From Tenodera sinensis (Eukaryota > Arthropoda > Insecta > Mantodea > Mantidae), in contig CM060962.1 of the NCBI GenBank assembly GCA_030765045.1, forward strand, positions 265,582,647-265,646,646: 64,000 nt of DNA. The letters run 5' to 3'. Position 1 is the stretch's first letter, and each line of letters starts with the position of its first letter. Positions 31,794-44,022 of this stretch are shown here, piece by piece. Under the pieces are notes generated by a model, which was not told the origin of the DNA, made no database searches, and saw nothing but the letters and a program-made list of their open reading frames with translations. Position numbers and translations under genes: made by a program.

Positions 31794-33932
31794 CTGGCGA
31801 GCAGGGATTCTACGTTCCCTGTATGCCTGGAACATACGTGGACGCCTACCACTTTTCATTCAGGAGTTTATGAAGGACCGCTTTTTCCGAGTAAGGGTCG
31901 GCTCGGTTTTTTCTAATTCTTTTGTTCAGGAGGAGGGAGTACCTCAGGGTTCGGTGCTAAGTGTCACGCTCTTTGCTATAGCAATTAACTCCATCTGGAA
32001 ATGTGTTCCACCTGGAGTTTCGTCATGCCTATTCGTAGACGACTTCGCTGTCTATTGCACTTCTCAGCGCACGGCGTTTTTACAACGGCGCCTGCAGCAA
32101 TGTTTGGACAACCTCAGAAAATGGAGCGTGAAAAACGGCTTCCGTTTCTCAACTGAGAAGACAATCTGCGTTAATTTCTGGCGCCGTAGGAGACGATTAC
32201 CACCTTCGCTCCGATTTGGTCCAGATTCACTTCCCTTCGCAGAAGAGACGCGCTTCCTGGGTTTGATCTTAGACAGGAAGCTTAGTTGGTCGTCGCATAT
32301 TGCACAGCTAAGAGCGAGATGTGACCGTTCCCTAAATATTATGCGAGTACTGAATGGCAAATCGTGGGGAGCGGATCGGACAATTTTGTTGCGAATATAT
32401 CGCGCATTGGTCCGATCCAAGCTAGACTATGGGTGTATTGTTTATTCGTCAGCACGACCATCTGTGCTGAGAAGATTAGACGTGGTCCACAATCGGGGCA
32501 TCCGCATTGCAACAGGAGCTTTTCCAACAAGCCCAGTGTTGAGCCTTTACGCCGAGTCCGCAGAAGCTCCTCTGCAATATCGGCGTGAGATTCTCTTGGC
32601 AAATTATGGTTGTGCGCTTAGATGTATGCCTAAGCACCCAACGTTCGCTTCTTTTTTCACCACCACGCTAAGAGAACGATATAGAAATAGCTCCCTTAGT
32701 CCAAAGCCTGCGGGGTTCCGTTTCCAAGAGCTCCTAGTGAAGCTTGGAGTGGAACTGCCTGTGATGTTCGCCAAGGGTGAGAGACTTTACCCCCCTTGGC
32801 TATCTGGTACGCCCCATGTAGATCTTGGGATGACCATACACCAGAAGTCCACGATGCCTATTTCAAGTATCCGCACGTGTTTCTTAGAATTTTTGTCAGG
32901 TTACTCTGACCGTAGGCATATTTACACCGATGGATCAAAGAACACCAACGGTGTTGGATGTGCTTATGTTTATGGAACCGAACCATATACATTCGGTTTT
33001 CCAAATAGCACTTCCATTTTTACTGCAGAGCTTTATGCAATTTATCGAGCCGTTTTGTATGTTCGCCGTCGTAAATTAGGTGACTGCCTGATTTTGAGCG
33101 ATTCCCTTAGTGCACTGCAGAGCCTTTGTCAGTTGTACAACCCCCACCCTATTGTACAACGTATCCAGGATGCCCTCCATGTTTTACACGCTTCTGGTGT
33201 TGATGTGGTGTGTGCATGGATTCCTGGTCACGTAGGTTTGCCTGGGAATGAAATGGCAGATTTAGCAGCAAAGACGGCAACTACAGAACCCAGAATTATC
33301 ATCTCACGTGTTACTTCGGAAGACTTTAGGCTTGAAGTGCGGAGAGCGGTGCTGTCGTCCTGGCACGACGAGTGGTCAGCTCTCCGCGGTAATAAGCTTA
33401 GAGAAGTGAAAGAACTTCCGATAAACTGGGTAACTTCCTGTCGCACATCTCGTCGCGAGGAGGTTAGTTTGGCTCGATTAAGAATAGGGCACTGCAATTT
33501 TTCGCATGGTTACCTATTTAAAAGGGACCCTGCGCCTCTATGTCCGCTGTGTGACAACGTTTTGTCGGTTCGCCACGTGCTCCTAGAGTGTTACTCTCTA
33601 GCGCACCTTCGGGATTCTCTGCAGCTGCCTGCCAGACTTGCAGAGGTCTTAGCGGACGACAAAACAGCGGTTGATAGAGTTTTTAATTTTTTAGCGCAGT
33701 GCAATATAAATTTGAGGATTTAAAATTTTTAATTATCTGTTTCTGATTTTGGACATATTTATCACTTTGTTTCATATCTGGCTATTGCCACTGCTTTTTA
33801 CCTTTGTATATTTTTCTTGTTGCTAGTATTTTTATTTTTTGAGTGAAATTTATATCTGGCTATTGCCATGAGTCTCTTAAGGGCGCTAATGACCTAGAAG
33901 TTGAGCGCCCTTAAACCAAATCCAAATCCAAA
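31794..33932 (+). mobile_element. 5'-truncated RNase H LINE inserted in SINE-C
   Basis: 2,139-bp insertion flanked by a perfect 13-bp TSD TCCATGTCAGTAG (31781-31793 and 33933-33945). It starts mid-reverse transcriptase, so it is a typical incomplete target-primed reverse-transcription product. It ends with a 3' UTR (GGGCGCTAATGACC...GAGCGCCCTTAAACC) and a short CCAAAT repeat tail instead of poly-A. Its ORF is still open, so the insertion is young. Confidence 0.94.
31795..33723 (+). CDS. LINE pol C-terminal ORF: reverse transcriptase, RNase H, CCHC
   Basis: The frame is open from the first base after the insertion point (642 codons; first ATG at 31870, 617 aa). Near residue 48 lies GVPQGSVLS and near residue 79 FVDDFAVY, the RT palm motif with both catalytic aspartates. 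Thumb/connection runs to about residue 300. RNase H from about residue 370 keeps D (IYTDGSK), E (TAELYAIYRAV), D (ILSDSLSAL) and the terminal GHVGLPGNEMADLAAK block. A CPLCDN...HVLLEC zinc motif starts at about residue 582. Endonuclease, RT fingers and ORF1 are missing by 5' truncation, so it cannot retrotranspose autonomously. I/LOA/R1-like assemblage, clade uncertain. Confidence 0.93.
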   Translation, partial: WRAGILRSLYAWNIRGRLPLFIQEFMKDRFFRVRVGSVFSNSFVQEEGVPQGSVLSVTLFAIAINSIWKCVPPGVSSCLFVDDFAVYCTSQRTAFLQRRLQQCLDNLRKWSVKNGFRFSTEKTICVNFWRRRRRLPPSLRFGPDSLPFAEETRFLGLILDRKLSWSSHIAQLRARCDRSLNIMRVLNGKSWGADRTILLRIYRALVRSKLDYGCIVYSSARPSVLRRLDVVHNRGIRIATGAFPTSPVLSLYAESAEAPLQYRREILLANYGCALRCMPKHPTFASFFTTTLRERYRNSSLSPKPAGFRFQELLVKLGVELPVMFAKGERLYPPWLSGTPHVDLGMTIHQKSTMPISSIRTCFLEFLSGYSDRRHIYTDGSKNTNGVGCAYVYGTEPYTFGFPNSTSIFTAELYAIYRAVLYVRRRKLGDCLILSDSLSALQSLCQLYNPHPIVQRIQDALHVLHASGVDVVCAWIPGHVGLPGNEMADLAAKTATTEPRIIISRVTSEDFRLEVRRAVLSSWHDEWSALRGNKLREVKELPINWVTSCRTSRREEVSLARLRIGHCNFSHGYLFKRDPAPLCPLCDNVLSVRHVLLECYSLAHLRDSLQLPARLAEVLADDKTAVDRVFNFLAQCNINLRI

Positions 33933-34068
33933 TCCATGTCAGTAGATTTACTGGCATGTAAAAGAACTCCTGGGATCGAAATTCCGGCACACCGGCGACG
34001 TTGAGATGATCCTAGTAATTGACAGCGTCATTAAACAACAAAATAATATAATTTGTAGGTAATGTGAG

Positions 34069-37000
34069 GTCATTAGCCGTGCAGAAATCATTCCAACTCA
34101 GTTGCAATACAACAGTCGCTACCGTGTAATAGCATTTATTCTGCCCACTGTGCGGCACGCCTACTATGCCGCACCTAGTTGGAGGTATTAACCAACCTGA
34201 AAACATGTTACGCTTAATAAGTAAAATTAGGAGTCCTCATGCGAAGCAAATATTGATGTAATATTGTTCATTCGGCTGTCTTCAATCAATATACAAATAC
34301 ATGCACTTACACATACATTTAGTATAAAGTATGTTCTTTTATAATTATGTGTTCGTATTATAGTATATATGCTCTTTAAATACTGTTTAACCTTTTAGCA
34401 ATTGTAAATTTTGGTATGAAGAGCAATGGATATAAAACCAAGCGGAATGAATAATATGCTATAAAAAGGAAAAGTAACTGGCTGATCATCAAATTCCGTG
34501 TCACACTTTCCGGTCGATATCGTCGAAAAGCTTACTCACCTTTGTTGACAAATGAGGATGGCCCGGGGAGGCGACTAAAAACTTGAGATACGCAATTTGT
34601 CTTTTTGAATGGGAAGTGTATTATCTCAGGACTGTTCTCAGCTCTATGATTTACAACTGTGGAAAGCGCCGGAGGAAGAGGGCGGTGCTATCTGGTAAAA
34701 TTACTCCAATAGACGTCCACACGTAACGTCGGTTGGAAGAGCTGGTCCATTACCTGCTCTCTGGGGTATACTGCGGACTTTGTTTCCCTGTAGCTAGAAT
34801 CAAGTAACAAAAATCTGATATGTAACAGCCACACCAGTTAGTAGTTCACTAGAACCCCCTATACTGAAAGTTCATTTCAAAGCCTGTCATGATGTCAGTG
34901 TTTTAAGACAATTTTTTGAAATTAATGACAGCTCTAAGGGGAAAGACGCAACGAAGTACACTGTGGGGGAGAATTTGCCTAGTAAGCACGGTCTCAGAAT
35001 CCTAAAGCCGTTGTCCCACGGTCCAAACTTTTTGACCAAACTTTTTGTATCCAATGGAATTATACACAAAACAAAGTGTCTGTCACACTATGACTCATTT
35101 TGGTCCAATACAAATGACAGTTCACGTAGCATGGTGCACGCAACTATTAATTTGGTAATTACTATATTAAGTATAAGTTTGGGTAGGAAGAAAAGATGTA
35201 TTAGAAATATATACCTTGGTGGTCACGTCATAGTGAAGAAAACAGGTCACGGGCCGAGGCATATTGGGTCTACTGCTAAACGAGTTGAGCTTAGAGGACC
35301 CGGAAATCTATCGTAATTTTCTACAAATTGTTGAAGATTTATTTCTCAAGCTTTTGCATCGTGTGGAAGGTAAAATTACACACCAGGACACAAATATGAG
35401 AAGCAGGAAAGGGATAAGAAACAATTGTAATTGTTTTAATCTTAGTATGGATGGACAGGAGTTTTGAACTCATTTGGTAACATAAAATGTAAATATACTG
35501 TTAACTGAATTTCTTATTATTTATGAAATATCGTTATGTAATAACCACCTAAGTAATGTGTGTTAATGGCCACGAAAAATCGTTAATGAATCTTCATGAA
35601 AAAAATTTAACGTTGTATTAAAATACCCATCGTACTAAAAGTACATACACAACAGCTGACTAAATCTTGCCTGCACAGTCCACCATATTGTTACATTACA
35701 GACGCTGATTGGCTATTTTCACGTTTTTGGATGAAAAAATTAGATACAACTCAATTGCATTGTGTACAAACAGATTGGATAAAAAGGGATAGAAATTGTA
35801 TGCAACAAAACTGTATCCAATCTCGATGTCTCCCGATGCACTTTTGTTGTACTCAATGCTTTGGATCGAAAAGGTGAACCGTGAGAAACCGGCATAAGAG
35901 TACTGTTGCCGAAACGACGTTAACCCTAAGACGTAGATCAAATAACACGTCTCACTACTTCACACTAGAAAATTTAAAATAAAGTAAAATACACAATCAG
36001 ACATATTAATCTTTTTGTATGATCCAACCAACGCCCATTCCTCACAGATTTATGTTGTTACAGTAAAATCCTGAAATAACGCCTTTTTGGGGGTCATGAT
36101 ATATCGAAATGTGAACATAGAGGTGACTAAATCGTTCCCACAGAAACATCCGTGCAATAATAAGTTATAGTAAATTGCAAAGTATGTTATATACGGTGAA
36201 GTATACCACTTTTAAATGCCATTACACACCAGTTATGCCAGCAGTGCGTTCCAGTCCTGCAACCGATCTTAGTTTATATAGTACATACAATTATTACACT
36301 GAAGCCGTTCTACACTAACCTAACTTTGCTCTGTCTTAAAGAAATCAGTAAATTTCGTTTAGCGGCATAATTCACAACTGTTTTCTCCGCGTACTGTTTG
36401 ATTGCAGCAAGGTGGAGATGAACACTGTTCGATTCATTTTGTTCCTCCACACAGAGAATCATCTTGTTTACGGTACTTATCCCTTCGCTAACATACAGAA
36501 TACCTTCCTTCGTGTGCATGTTTCGTTACTTCGGGAAATTCTTAGCAATGCAGTGGCCAAGGTCAACGCTAGGGGCAGAAAAATGTATATTCCAGTACCG
36601 CTCTCTGAAGAAAATTTTATACTCAACTTTAAAAAACAATAAATAAATAATAAGAAAGGTATATTATCGATGACGTACTTTACCCTACGTTAAATACGAA
36701 TCCGAGCAATTTCGGACCACACTATTTCGGACTTCTACGATATTTAGTATATTTGCAGAAGGTAAGCGCAGTGTACGCTATTGCCTTACAATAAGTACGC
36801 TGCTTTCTGCTTTCACACTCTTTCGAATATTGACCAAACAGCAGACTATAGAAGGGCACACCCTACGATATGGAAAGTTCTCATGCTAAGACTGAACGCC
36901 TTGCTTGCTAGGCAACTTCTCTGACACACGAGTCACACCTTTTTAGTTTTTTGGACGCTCACTAACTGCTTTGGTCCTCAGTTACACATTTTATACTGAG

Positions 37001-37689
37001 CGCGAAATACCGCTTAACTTTGCTCAGGGAGCTCTTTATCAAGCTTGAGGTTCTTTCACGTGCCATAAATCTACATCACGGGACCATCAGCTTTATTTCC
37101 CTTTCGAAGGAAACCATGCTACGAATGTATACGCCCGAAAAAATCCATCGCTCTCCGCCAGCTAGGAACACGTGACCTCGGCGCGAGTCATGCGCCGCTG
37201 AGGAAGTACTAGGGGATTGAATTCTAGGTTCAACGGCTAGGCAAGTGACGATGTCATTGCACACTTTGAAGCGAACACTAATACATATATTCAACTATAC
37301 ATATAATATGACGCTATTATTCTTGTTAGAAAGCGGTTCCATCATAATGCGTGTAAATATTCAAAATTCATTTTTTATGCATTGTAATTATTTTAATTTT
37401 AAATTATATGTATGAGTGTTTTCAACATTATTTTTTCCTGAAAACGTAAAGATCTTTAATTTATGTATATGCCTCCAATTGCACAAAAGGAAACTGTTGG
37501 TATACTAACCCCACTGCATGCGATTGAACAATTTTCAGTTTTCAAGTTCCTGGGTTGTGAAATAATATGGAATTGAAATTGATATAAACAAGGTTAAACA
37601 AATTTAGTTACATGACAGAATACTAAAAGAGAATTAAAGACTATGACTAGAATAGACTGTCATAAAATTATATTTAAGGGTAGGGTAAA
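34069..37689. other. Unassigned stretch
   Basis: 3.6 kb without a recognised gene or element. The open frames at 34963-35467, 36310-36646 and 37076-37294 have no known motif. Possible unannotated decayed repeats cannot be excluded without a library search. Confidence 0.4.
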
Positions 37690-38266
37690 GAGTGCAGACA
37701 CAGAGGGGACACTTCAATCACTTCACTCACTTCAATCTACACAGACCTATTGGGGCTGCCACCCCCCCCCCCCTAGGAGGTAGGGATGAAATGAGGGAAC
37801 CGAAGGTGCCACACAGGGTCGCAGCTAGGCAGATTACAGAGACGCGCGGAAGTCCCTGACAAGTGCTGAGATCTCTTCATCTCGGCGCCAGGCCCTGCCA
37901 AGCAGCCATCACACCGCGGTTCCGGTGTCGCACTGAGCGTCCCCTCCCCCCGACGGAGAAAAAGGCCAGCCAAACGTCACCTAGCACCAAGAACAGCAGC
38001 TACCATGCGCAATCATCCGCGCCATCTGCCCGGCACTGCCAACACTACACGCCTGAAGGTACACCTGAAAGACAATAAGGAAATGGAATGGAGGGAAATG
38101 ATGGAAAGGAAACCGTGGTATGAAATAATGCATCTCAGCATTCCCCTAGGTGACATGGGGAAATCACGGAAAAATCTATGTCAGAGTGCGCGGCCACGGG
38201 GATCGAACCCGCGATCCTCCCGAATGCGGGCCACAGACGTTTCCGCCTGAGCCATCCCGCTCAGTT
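37690..38266 (-). mobile_element. SINE-D copy 2 with well-preserved tRNA head
   Basis: On the minus strand the head at 38266 reads GAGCGGGATGGCTCAGGCGG (box A), CATTCGGGAGGATCG and GGGTTCGATCC (box B). The body then matches 19370-19880: CCGTGATTTCCCCATG, CATCATTTCCCTCCATTCC, AGCACTTGTCAGGGACTTCC and CCCTCATTTCATCCC. A poly-C run (37763-37772) lies near the distal end. No protein-coding meaning for the frames inside. Confidence 0.8.
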
Positions 38267-40304
38267 ATATTGCGCAGTGACCTTCCAAACGTATGTTGGC
38301 CTGGGCCAACTCGTGTGTCTGTGACGTCAAACTTCTCTGGAAGGGAAGATACACAACTAAAGAAATATACAGAGCTGGCGGTGTTAGGTTTACGTTTGAG
38401 ATAAGCTAGGCAGTGTTTTGTTCTAAGCACGCCTCTGACGTACTCTCCCATAGATCTATTTGTGATTGATCACATATACAGAGGGTCGGAAACATGAAAG
38501 CATAATAGTTCAGTAATCTATTCACCTTAAGCAATACACCAAACTGGTTAGCAATCAGCCTTGAGTCAAGGTTTGAATTTACCGTTTACAGAAGCTCTTT
38601 GCTGGAGATGATGTCAAATGTTTGGAAACACACATACACTCACTGAAGATCATTTTACCTTCAGACATTTGGCGCCAAAGTTACTCAGAGAAGATTTTAT
38701 GTCTCAGTTTTAGCATAATTGCTCATATTTCTGTCAGATGGTTGATTGAATAAACATATTCTTTTTCGCTGTTCTTCGGGAAAGGATTCTTGCCTAGTGA
38801 TCAGAATATTCCAGGTTCTAATCTTAGTGAAAGTGATACTTAAGAGCTTGGGATTTGTACCAATGGTACTAATTATTCATTTTGACAAATTATAATTTAT
38901 ATTTAAACTCTCTAAATAAGATTCTATAGAGTAACTAAAATAGTAACGAAAACAGGGACAAACGAAAAGTGTTTAACCATTGGAAAAAAAAGTATAAATA
39001 GTTGAAAGGCTAACAAATATCAAACTATATTGAAAAATGGAGGCCCATGTGTATATTTTAAGAAAATTTACATTTTTGTCTACTAATATTAATTGTATGT
39101 ATCTTCCGGGTTAATTACAATGTGGCACAATTTTTAATTTTTTGTTTGCGCTGAGCACCTTAGGTATGTTTCTTGCTTAATTTTGTTATTTGATCTATTC
39201 CTGTTGCCTATTCTACATACTGAATATTTCTTGATTATAATTATTCTCTCCATGTCCGTTATTGACATCACAAGCCGGTTAATCCAAATTGGAATACGTA
39301 AAATAGAGTTTTGAAGACATATTACAGACCATGTTCTCATACGTGACCCGTAGATTTTTCATCACTTGTTTGCAGTTACCGCTTCTGAGGTTAACAAAGA
39401 AATTGCTCACAACATCCTTCAGTGAATTCCAAACAGATTATACTGTTCCTTTCAGCAACAAATAAAATTGAGTATTTCATAAGGTATCATATGTGGACCA
39501 ATAAAACCGTCGTGTCTCAGTTTTGATTCACTATGACGTGGAACTTTTGAGCAGATCTATGGGAAAGGCTGACCCCCACATGGGTCTTCCTGAAATGTTT
39601 CATCAAACCCAAAATTATATACGTATATAAGGTGAGGCTATCTTATTGGCAAAGAAAGCAGCCACCTTTTGTGTAGCCTAGTGCAACATTTGCAGCAGAG
39701 CTACCACCTTCAAATTTGCACATATTCTCCTTTCCTACTTCCTAGTCGATGCACTATAGAGTGATGCTCAATTTTTTATGTTTTTTGCTTATGTGTAACT
39801 AAGCAATTAGGTCGGATTGCAAGACATTGCTGTTGTGAAGGAAAGGTTTTAAACTGGATTTTGAAGAAACTACAAACAATCCTAACTCTTGTGAATTCTG
39901 TTACATTTTAAGGGCCTCCAAAAGACTATCAATATTGTTCAATATACAAGCTTGTCCTTTATAGAGAAAGAATGGTGTGAATATCAGCCATTAAATATCA
40001 ATACCCTAACGTGTTGATTCATATAATTCCAGTCCTTTAATATTGAAGCCAATTCTAATTTAAGTTTGCTAAGATCTATGTTCGTTATAAAATAATTCAG
40101 CTCTCTTTGTGTGATTAAATATGGCATCTTTGGATTACTGCTTTAGTACTCCAAGTCCACTCTACCGATGTGCCAATTTTTGCGAGGGTCAGAACTTCAG
40201 CTCCAATGATAACGAATTATAAATAGTATTTTTTGGAGGTTTTGACACAAGTTGTTCCGCACTGTGAAGAACTGGGCAAATAGCTGCAGGAATTCTAAAA
40301 TAAG
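38267..40304. other. Unassigned stretch
   Basis: AT-rich sequence with no recognised gene, RNA or repeat boundary. Confidence 0.4.
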
Positions 40305-41393
40305 GACAAATTAGAAACTAAAAACTTCACTTATCTTAGTAAAGTTTGCAAGTTATTTTTTCAACCACTGACTCGAGTTTCGAGTTGACACCAACTCGTT
40401 CTCAAAGCTATACAAACAAATTCGTTACCAAAGCTACAATTCTTCATTTTTCTCTGAAAACAAAATACATAGATACTGATGTTCATTTTAATTACCAATC
40501 TCTGAAAACAAAAATCTATAAATACAATCTATAGAAGGTCATTCAAAGTTCATAATATGGTTCCTGTTTTTTAAAATACATTTTTTTCCCAAACCATTAA
40601 ATCTATAGGCCCACTTAATTGTTTTAATAATTTAACTTCTGGATTAATTTCACGATTAAATGATAAAAAAAGATCTGCCACAGCTGATTTATCAGTTTGT
40701 TTATATTTGAAATTTCTAAAATGCTCTTTTATTCTGGTTTCTAAATGACGTTTAGTTTTGCCAATATAAACCTTATCACAATCTAAACAGCTAAATTGAT
40801 AAATGCCAGATTTTTTATAATTTGGTATTTTATCTTTCTTAGAAAAATTTAGTAAGTTTTGTATATTAAATTTATTTTGAGGGACCAAATTTATTCCATA
40901 TTCTTTAAAAATCTTTGTATATTTTTTATTCGCCCATGGATCTAAAGTAAACTTTTTAAAAATACAATTATCTTTTGTTTTTTTGAGGGTAGAAACTTCT
41001 TTAACAGCTTTTTGATACTTAAATTTTTCTATCTTTTTATGTATAAAATCTGTATTAAAACCATTAATTACTGCAGTGTTAATAATGTGTTTATATTCTA
41101 TGTCAAATTCATCTTTGTTAAGGGGTATATTTATTAACCTATAAATTAAACTATTGAAAACAGCAAATTCAGGTGCAAAAGGATTAAAACTTTTATTTTT
41201 TATGTAATTATCAGTGTGAGTAAATTTTCTGTAAATACCAAAATTCAATTTACTGTTATGTCTTTTAGTTTTTAAGTCCAGAAATGAAAGGCATCCATTA
41301 TTTTCAGTTTCCAAAGTGAATTGTATAGCTTTATCTTGTAAATTTAAAAGTTTTAAAGCATCATTTATCTGTTTATTAGGGACAACAGCATTT
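40305..41393 (-). pseudogene. Penelope-like element copy P1 (C-terminal RT to 3' end, reversed)
   Basis: The minus-strand frame from about 41393 gives the end of RT (VVP.KQIND, LLNLQDKAIQFTLET), the linker (GIYRKFTHTDNYIK, NPFAPEFAVFNSLIYRL) and the GIY-YIG endonuclease (SGIYQFSCLDCDKVYIG, then KTKRHLETRIKEHF). The open stretch is 41314-40571. The 3' UTR, reading left, holds the hammerhead-like motif (about 40412-40367) and the terminal box TTAGTTTCTAATTTGTCC (about 40318-40308). It joins copy P2 head-on at 41394. Confidence 0.88.
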
Positions 41394-41703
41394 TAACGAT
41401 GATGGATGATAATTTAGAATTTAATAGCTATTTGTTTAATTTAAATTTATATGGAACTAAACATCAAATTAAATCATATTTAAAATTACAAGAGAAGAAA
41501 AGACATATTCTTGCGGACATTAGGTTTTTGAATATTTGTTTAAAAAGAAAAGTAACCCCTGTTTTTGTTAGAAGAAATGTTAAACTAGATAATAATAGTA
41601 TTAATCAAAAGGCAGCAGAAAAGAGAGTTATTGAAGTTGAAAGAAGTTTACATTTTAAAAAATTAAATAATATTAAACTTAGGTTATATTCTAAAGTAAG
41701 AAC
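41394..41703 (+). pseudogene. Penelope-like N-terminal fragment P2
   Basis: A 103-codon frame at 41399-41710 includes IRFLNICLKRKVTPVFVRRNV, which fits the conserved N-terminal region before the RT of Penelope-like elements ('FL..C.....P.F.R'). Lysine/asparagine-rich helices follow. It ends abruptly at the shared terminal box (AACAAATTAGAAACTAAAAAC) that begins the next, reversed fragment. It is head-to-head with P1. Confidence 0.65.
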
Positions 41704-42146
41704 AAATTAGAAACTAAAAACTTCACTTATCTTAGTAATGTTGATATTCTTTTTCTCTTATGCTAACCCAGGGGTTTCAAGCTATGTCCAGCTCATTCTC
41801 AAAGCCATATATTCAAACTCGTTGCCAAGCTACAATCTTTTATTTTTTCTGAAAAACAATTATTCTTATTCAATTTTTATTTACCAATCTCTGAAAACAA
41901 AAATTTATAAATACAATCTATAGATGGTAATTCAAAGTTCATGACATGGTTCCTGTTTTTTAAAATAAAAATTTTTTCCCAAACCACTAAATCTATTGGA
42001 TTACTTAATTGTTTTAGTAATTTAACCTCTGGATTAATTTCATGATTAAATAACCAAAAATGATCTGCCACAGTTGATTTATCAGTTTGTTTATATTTAA
42101 TATTTCTAAAATGTTCTTTTATTCTGGTTTCTAGATGACGTTTAGT
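41704..42146 (-). pseudogene. Penelope-like 3' fragment P3 (reversed)
   Basis: Reverse complement of the 3' part of P4/P5: GIY-YIG C-terminus (ADHFWLFNHEINPEVKLLKQL, 42071-41877), 3' UTR, hammerhead-like motif (41806-41766, complement of GAATGAGCTGGACATAGCTTG) and terminal box to about 41704. It breaks at KTKRHLE exactly where P4 begins in the opposite orientation. Confidence 0.82.
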
Positions 42147-44022
42147 TTTCTAAACAAAGGTATGAAAACTTGTGTAAGTTTTTCAAAAAACATAGATGAT
42201 TTTGTTGCAGATATTGAAATTGCCAGTCAAGATTTAAATGACATTAATAAATCTTTGATTAAAATGAAATGCTCTAAAATTTTGAAAGATATAAATAAAA
42301 ATCATCCTAAAAGTAATTATAATAATCAGATTATTAAAAAATTGAAAGAAAAGGATATAATTTATACTAAAGCCGACAAAGTCAACAAAATTGTAATTTT
42401 AGATCAAGCTGATTATATTAATAGAGTAGAACTTTTGCTTGAAAGTGAAAATTATTTAAAAATTGATAATGTTCCTTTAAAATCATGTATTTCAACTTTT
42501 AATAAAACTCTTAATGAATTGAAAATGATACCTAAAAAAGAAAAAAGTATTTTAAAAGTCAATAATCCTGTTTCACCCAGGTTATATGCACTTCCAAAAA
42601 TACATAAACCAGGAAATAAAATGAGACCCATAATAAATTCAATAAATTCACCTACATATAATTTAGCTAATTGGTTAACTAAAAAATTTAGTAATTTTGA
42701 AACATTTGAGAGTTTAAGTATTAAAAATTCTTTTGAACTAGTAAAAAAGATTAATAACCTAATATTATCTGACAATGATAAACTAGTTTCTTTTGATGTA
42801 GTTTCATTATTTCCTAGCATTCCTAGAAAAAAGCTTTTGATTTTTTTAAAAAAATGGTTAAATTCTTTAGAATTAGACAATGACTTAGTAGATGATTTTG
42901 TAAAACTTACAAATCTTTGTTTAGATCAAAATTTCTTTAGTTTTAATGGTAATTTTTTTCAACAAACTTCTGGCTTGGCAATGGGTAGTCCACTTTCGCC
43001 ATTTCTTGCTAATCTTTTCATGAGTTTTTTTGAAACTCAAATTACAAAATCATTCCCTCTAATTTTAAAATATGGTATATATATGTGGATGACATTTTTG
43101 CTGTTGTCCCTAAAAAACAGATAAATGATGGTTTAAAACTTTTAAATTTACAAGATAAAGCTATACAATTCACTTTGGAAACTGAGAATAATGGATTCCT
43201 TTCTTTTTTGGACTTAAAAATTAAAAGACATAAGAATAAATTGAAATTAGGTATTTACAGAAAATCTACTCACACTGATAATTACATAAAATATAAAAGT
43301 TTTAATCCTTTTGCACATAAATTTGCTGTTTTTAATAGTTTAATTTATAGATTAATAAATATACCCCTTAATAAAGATGAATTTGACATAGAATATAAAC
43401 ATATTATTAACACTGCAGTAATTAATGGTTTTAATACAGATTTTATACATAAAAGGATAGGGGAATTTAAATATTAAAAAGCTGCCAAAGAAGTTTCAAC
43501 CCTTAAAAAAATAAAAGATAATTGTATTTTTAAAAATTTTACTTACTATCCATGGGCTAATAAAAAATTTACAAAGATTCTTAAAGAACATGGAATAAAT
43601 TTGGTCCCTCAAAATAAATTTAATATACAAAATTTACTTAATTTTTCAAAAAAAGATAAAATACCAAATTATAAAAAATCTGGCATTTATCAATTTAGCT
43701 GTTTAGATTGTGATAAAGTTTATATTGGTAAAACTAAACGTCATCTAGAAACCAGAATAAAAGAACATTTTAGAAATATTAAATATAAACAAACTGATAA
43801 ATCAGCTGTGGCAGATCACTTTTGGTCATTTAATCATGAAATTAATCCAGAGGTTAAATTACTAAAACAATTAAGTAATCCGATAGATCTAATGGTTTGG
43901 GAAAAAATTTTTATTTTAAAAAACAGGAACCGTGTCATGAACTTCGAATTACCATCTATAGATTGTATTTATAAATTTTTGTTTTCAGAGATTGGTAAAT
44001 AAAAATTGAATAAGAATAATTG
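42147..44022 (+). pseudogene. Penelope-like element copy P4: reverse transcriptase plus GIY-YIG
   Basis: Longest copy. The frame 42135-43124 carries the RT, with PRLYALPKIHKPG, MRPIINSINSPTYNLANWL, LVSFDVVSLFPSIP (first catalytic D) and QTSGLAMGSPLSPFLANLF. At the TATATATG run near 43075 the frame slips. YVDDIFAVVP continues in the frame 43085-43477, which ends at a TAA (43475-43477) where sister copies have CAA. The GIY-YIG region resumes at 43601-44002 with KSGIYQFSCLDC, KVYIGKTKRHLETRIKEH and MVWEKIFI. One frameshift and one nonsense change make it non-functional. The N-terminus is replaced by the inverted P3. Confidence 0.9.

Larger units (their letters stand above)
31674..34055 (+). mobile_element. 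SINE-C, complete but split by a LINE insertion
   Basis: tRNA head at 31681-31745 (box A-like GGTGGCTCAGTTGGTTAGACG; box B GGGTTCAAATCC). The body continues at 33946 after the LINE (TTTACTGGCATGTAAAAGAACTC, GGGATCGAAATTCCGGCAC) and ends GCGTCATTAAACAACAAAATAATA. A perfect 13-bp TSD TAGGTAATGTGAG lies at 31661-31673 and 34056-34068. Without the LINE and its duplicated target, the SINE is 230 bp. Confidence 0.92.

Noticed and set aside
38176..38451. 91-codon minus-strand ORF ending in the SINE-D head
   Set aside because: Composite of SINE sequence and flanking DNA with no recognisable motif.
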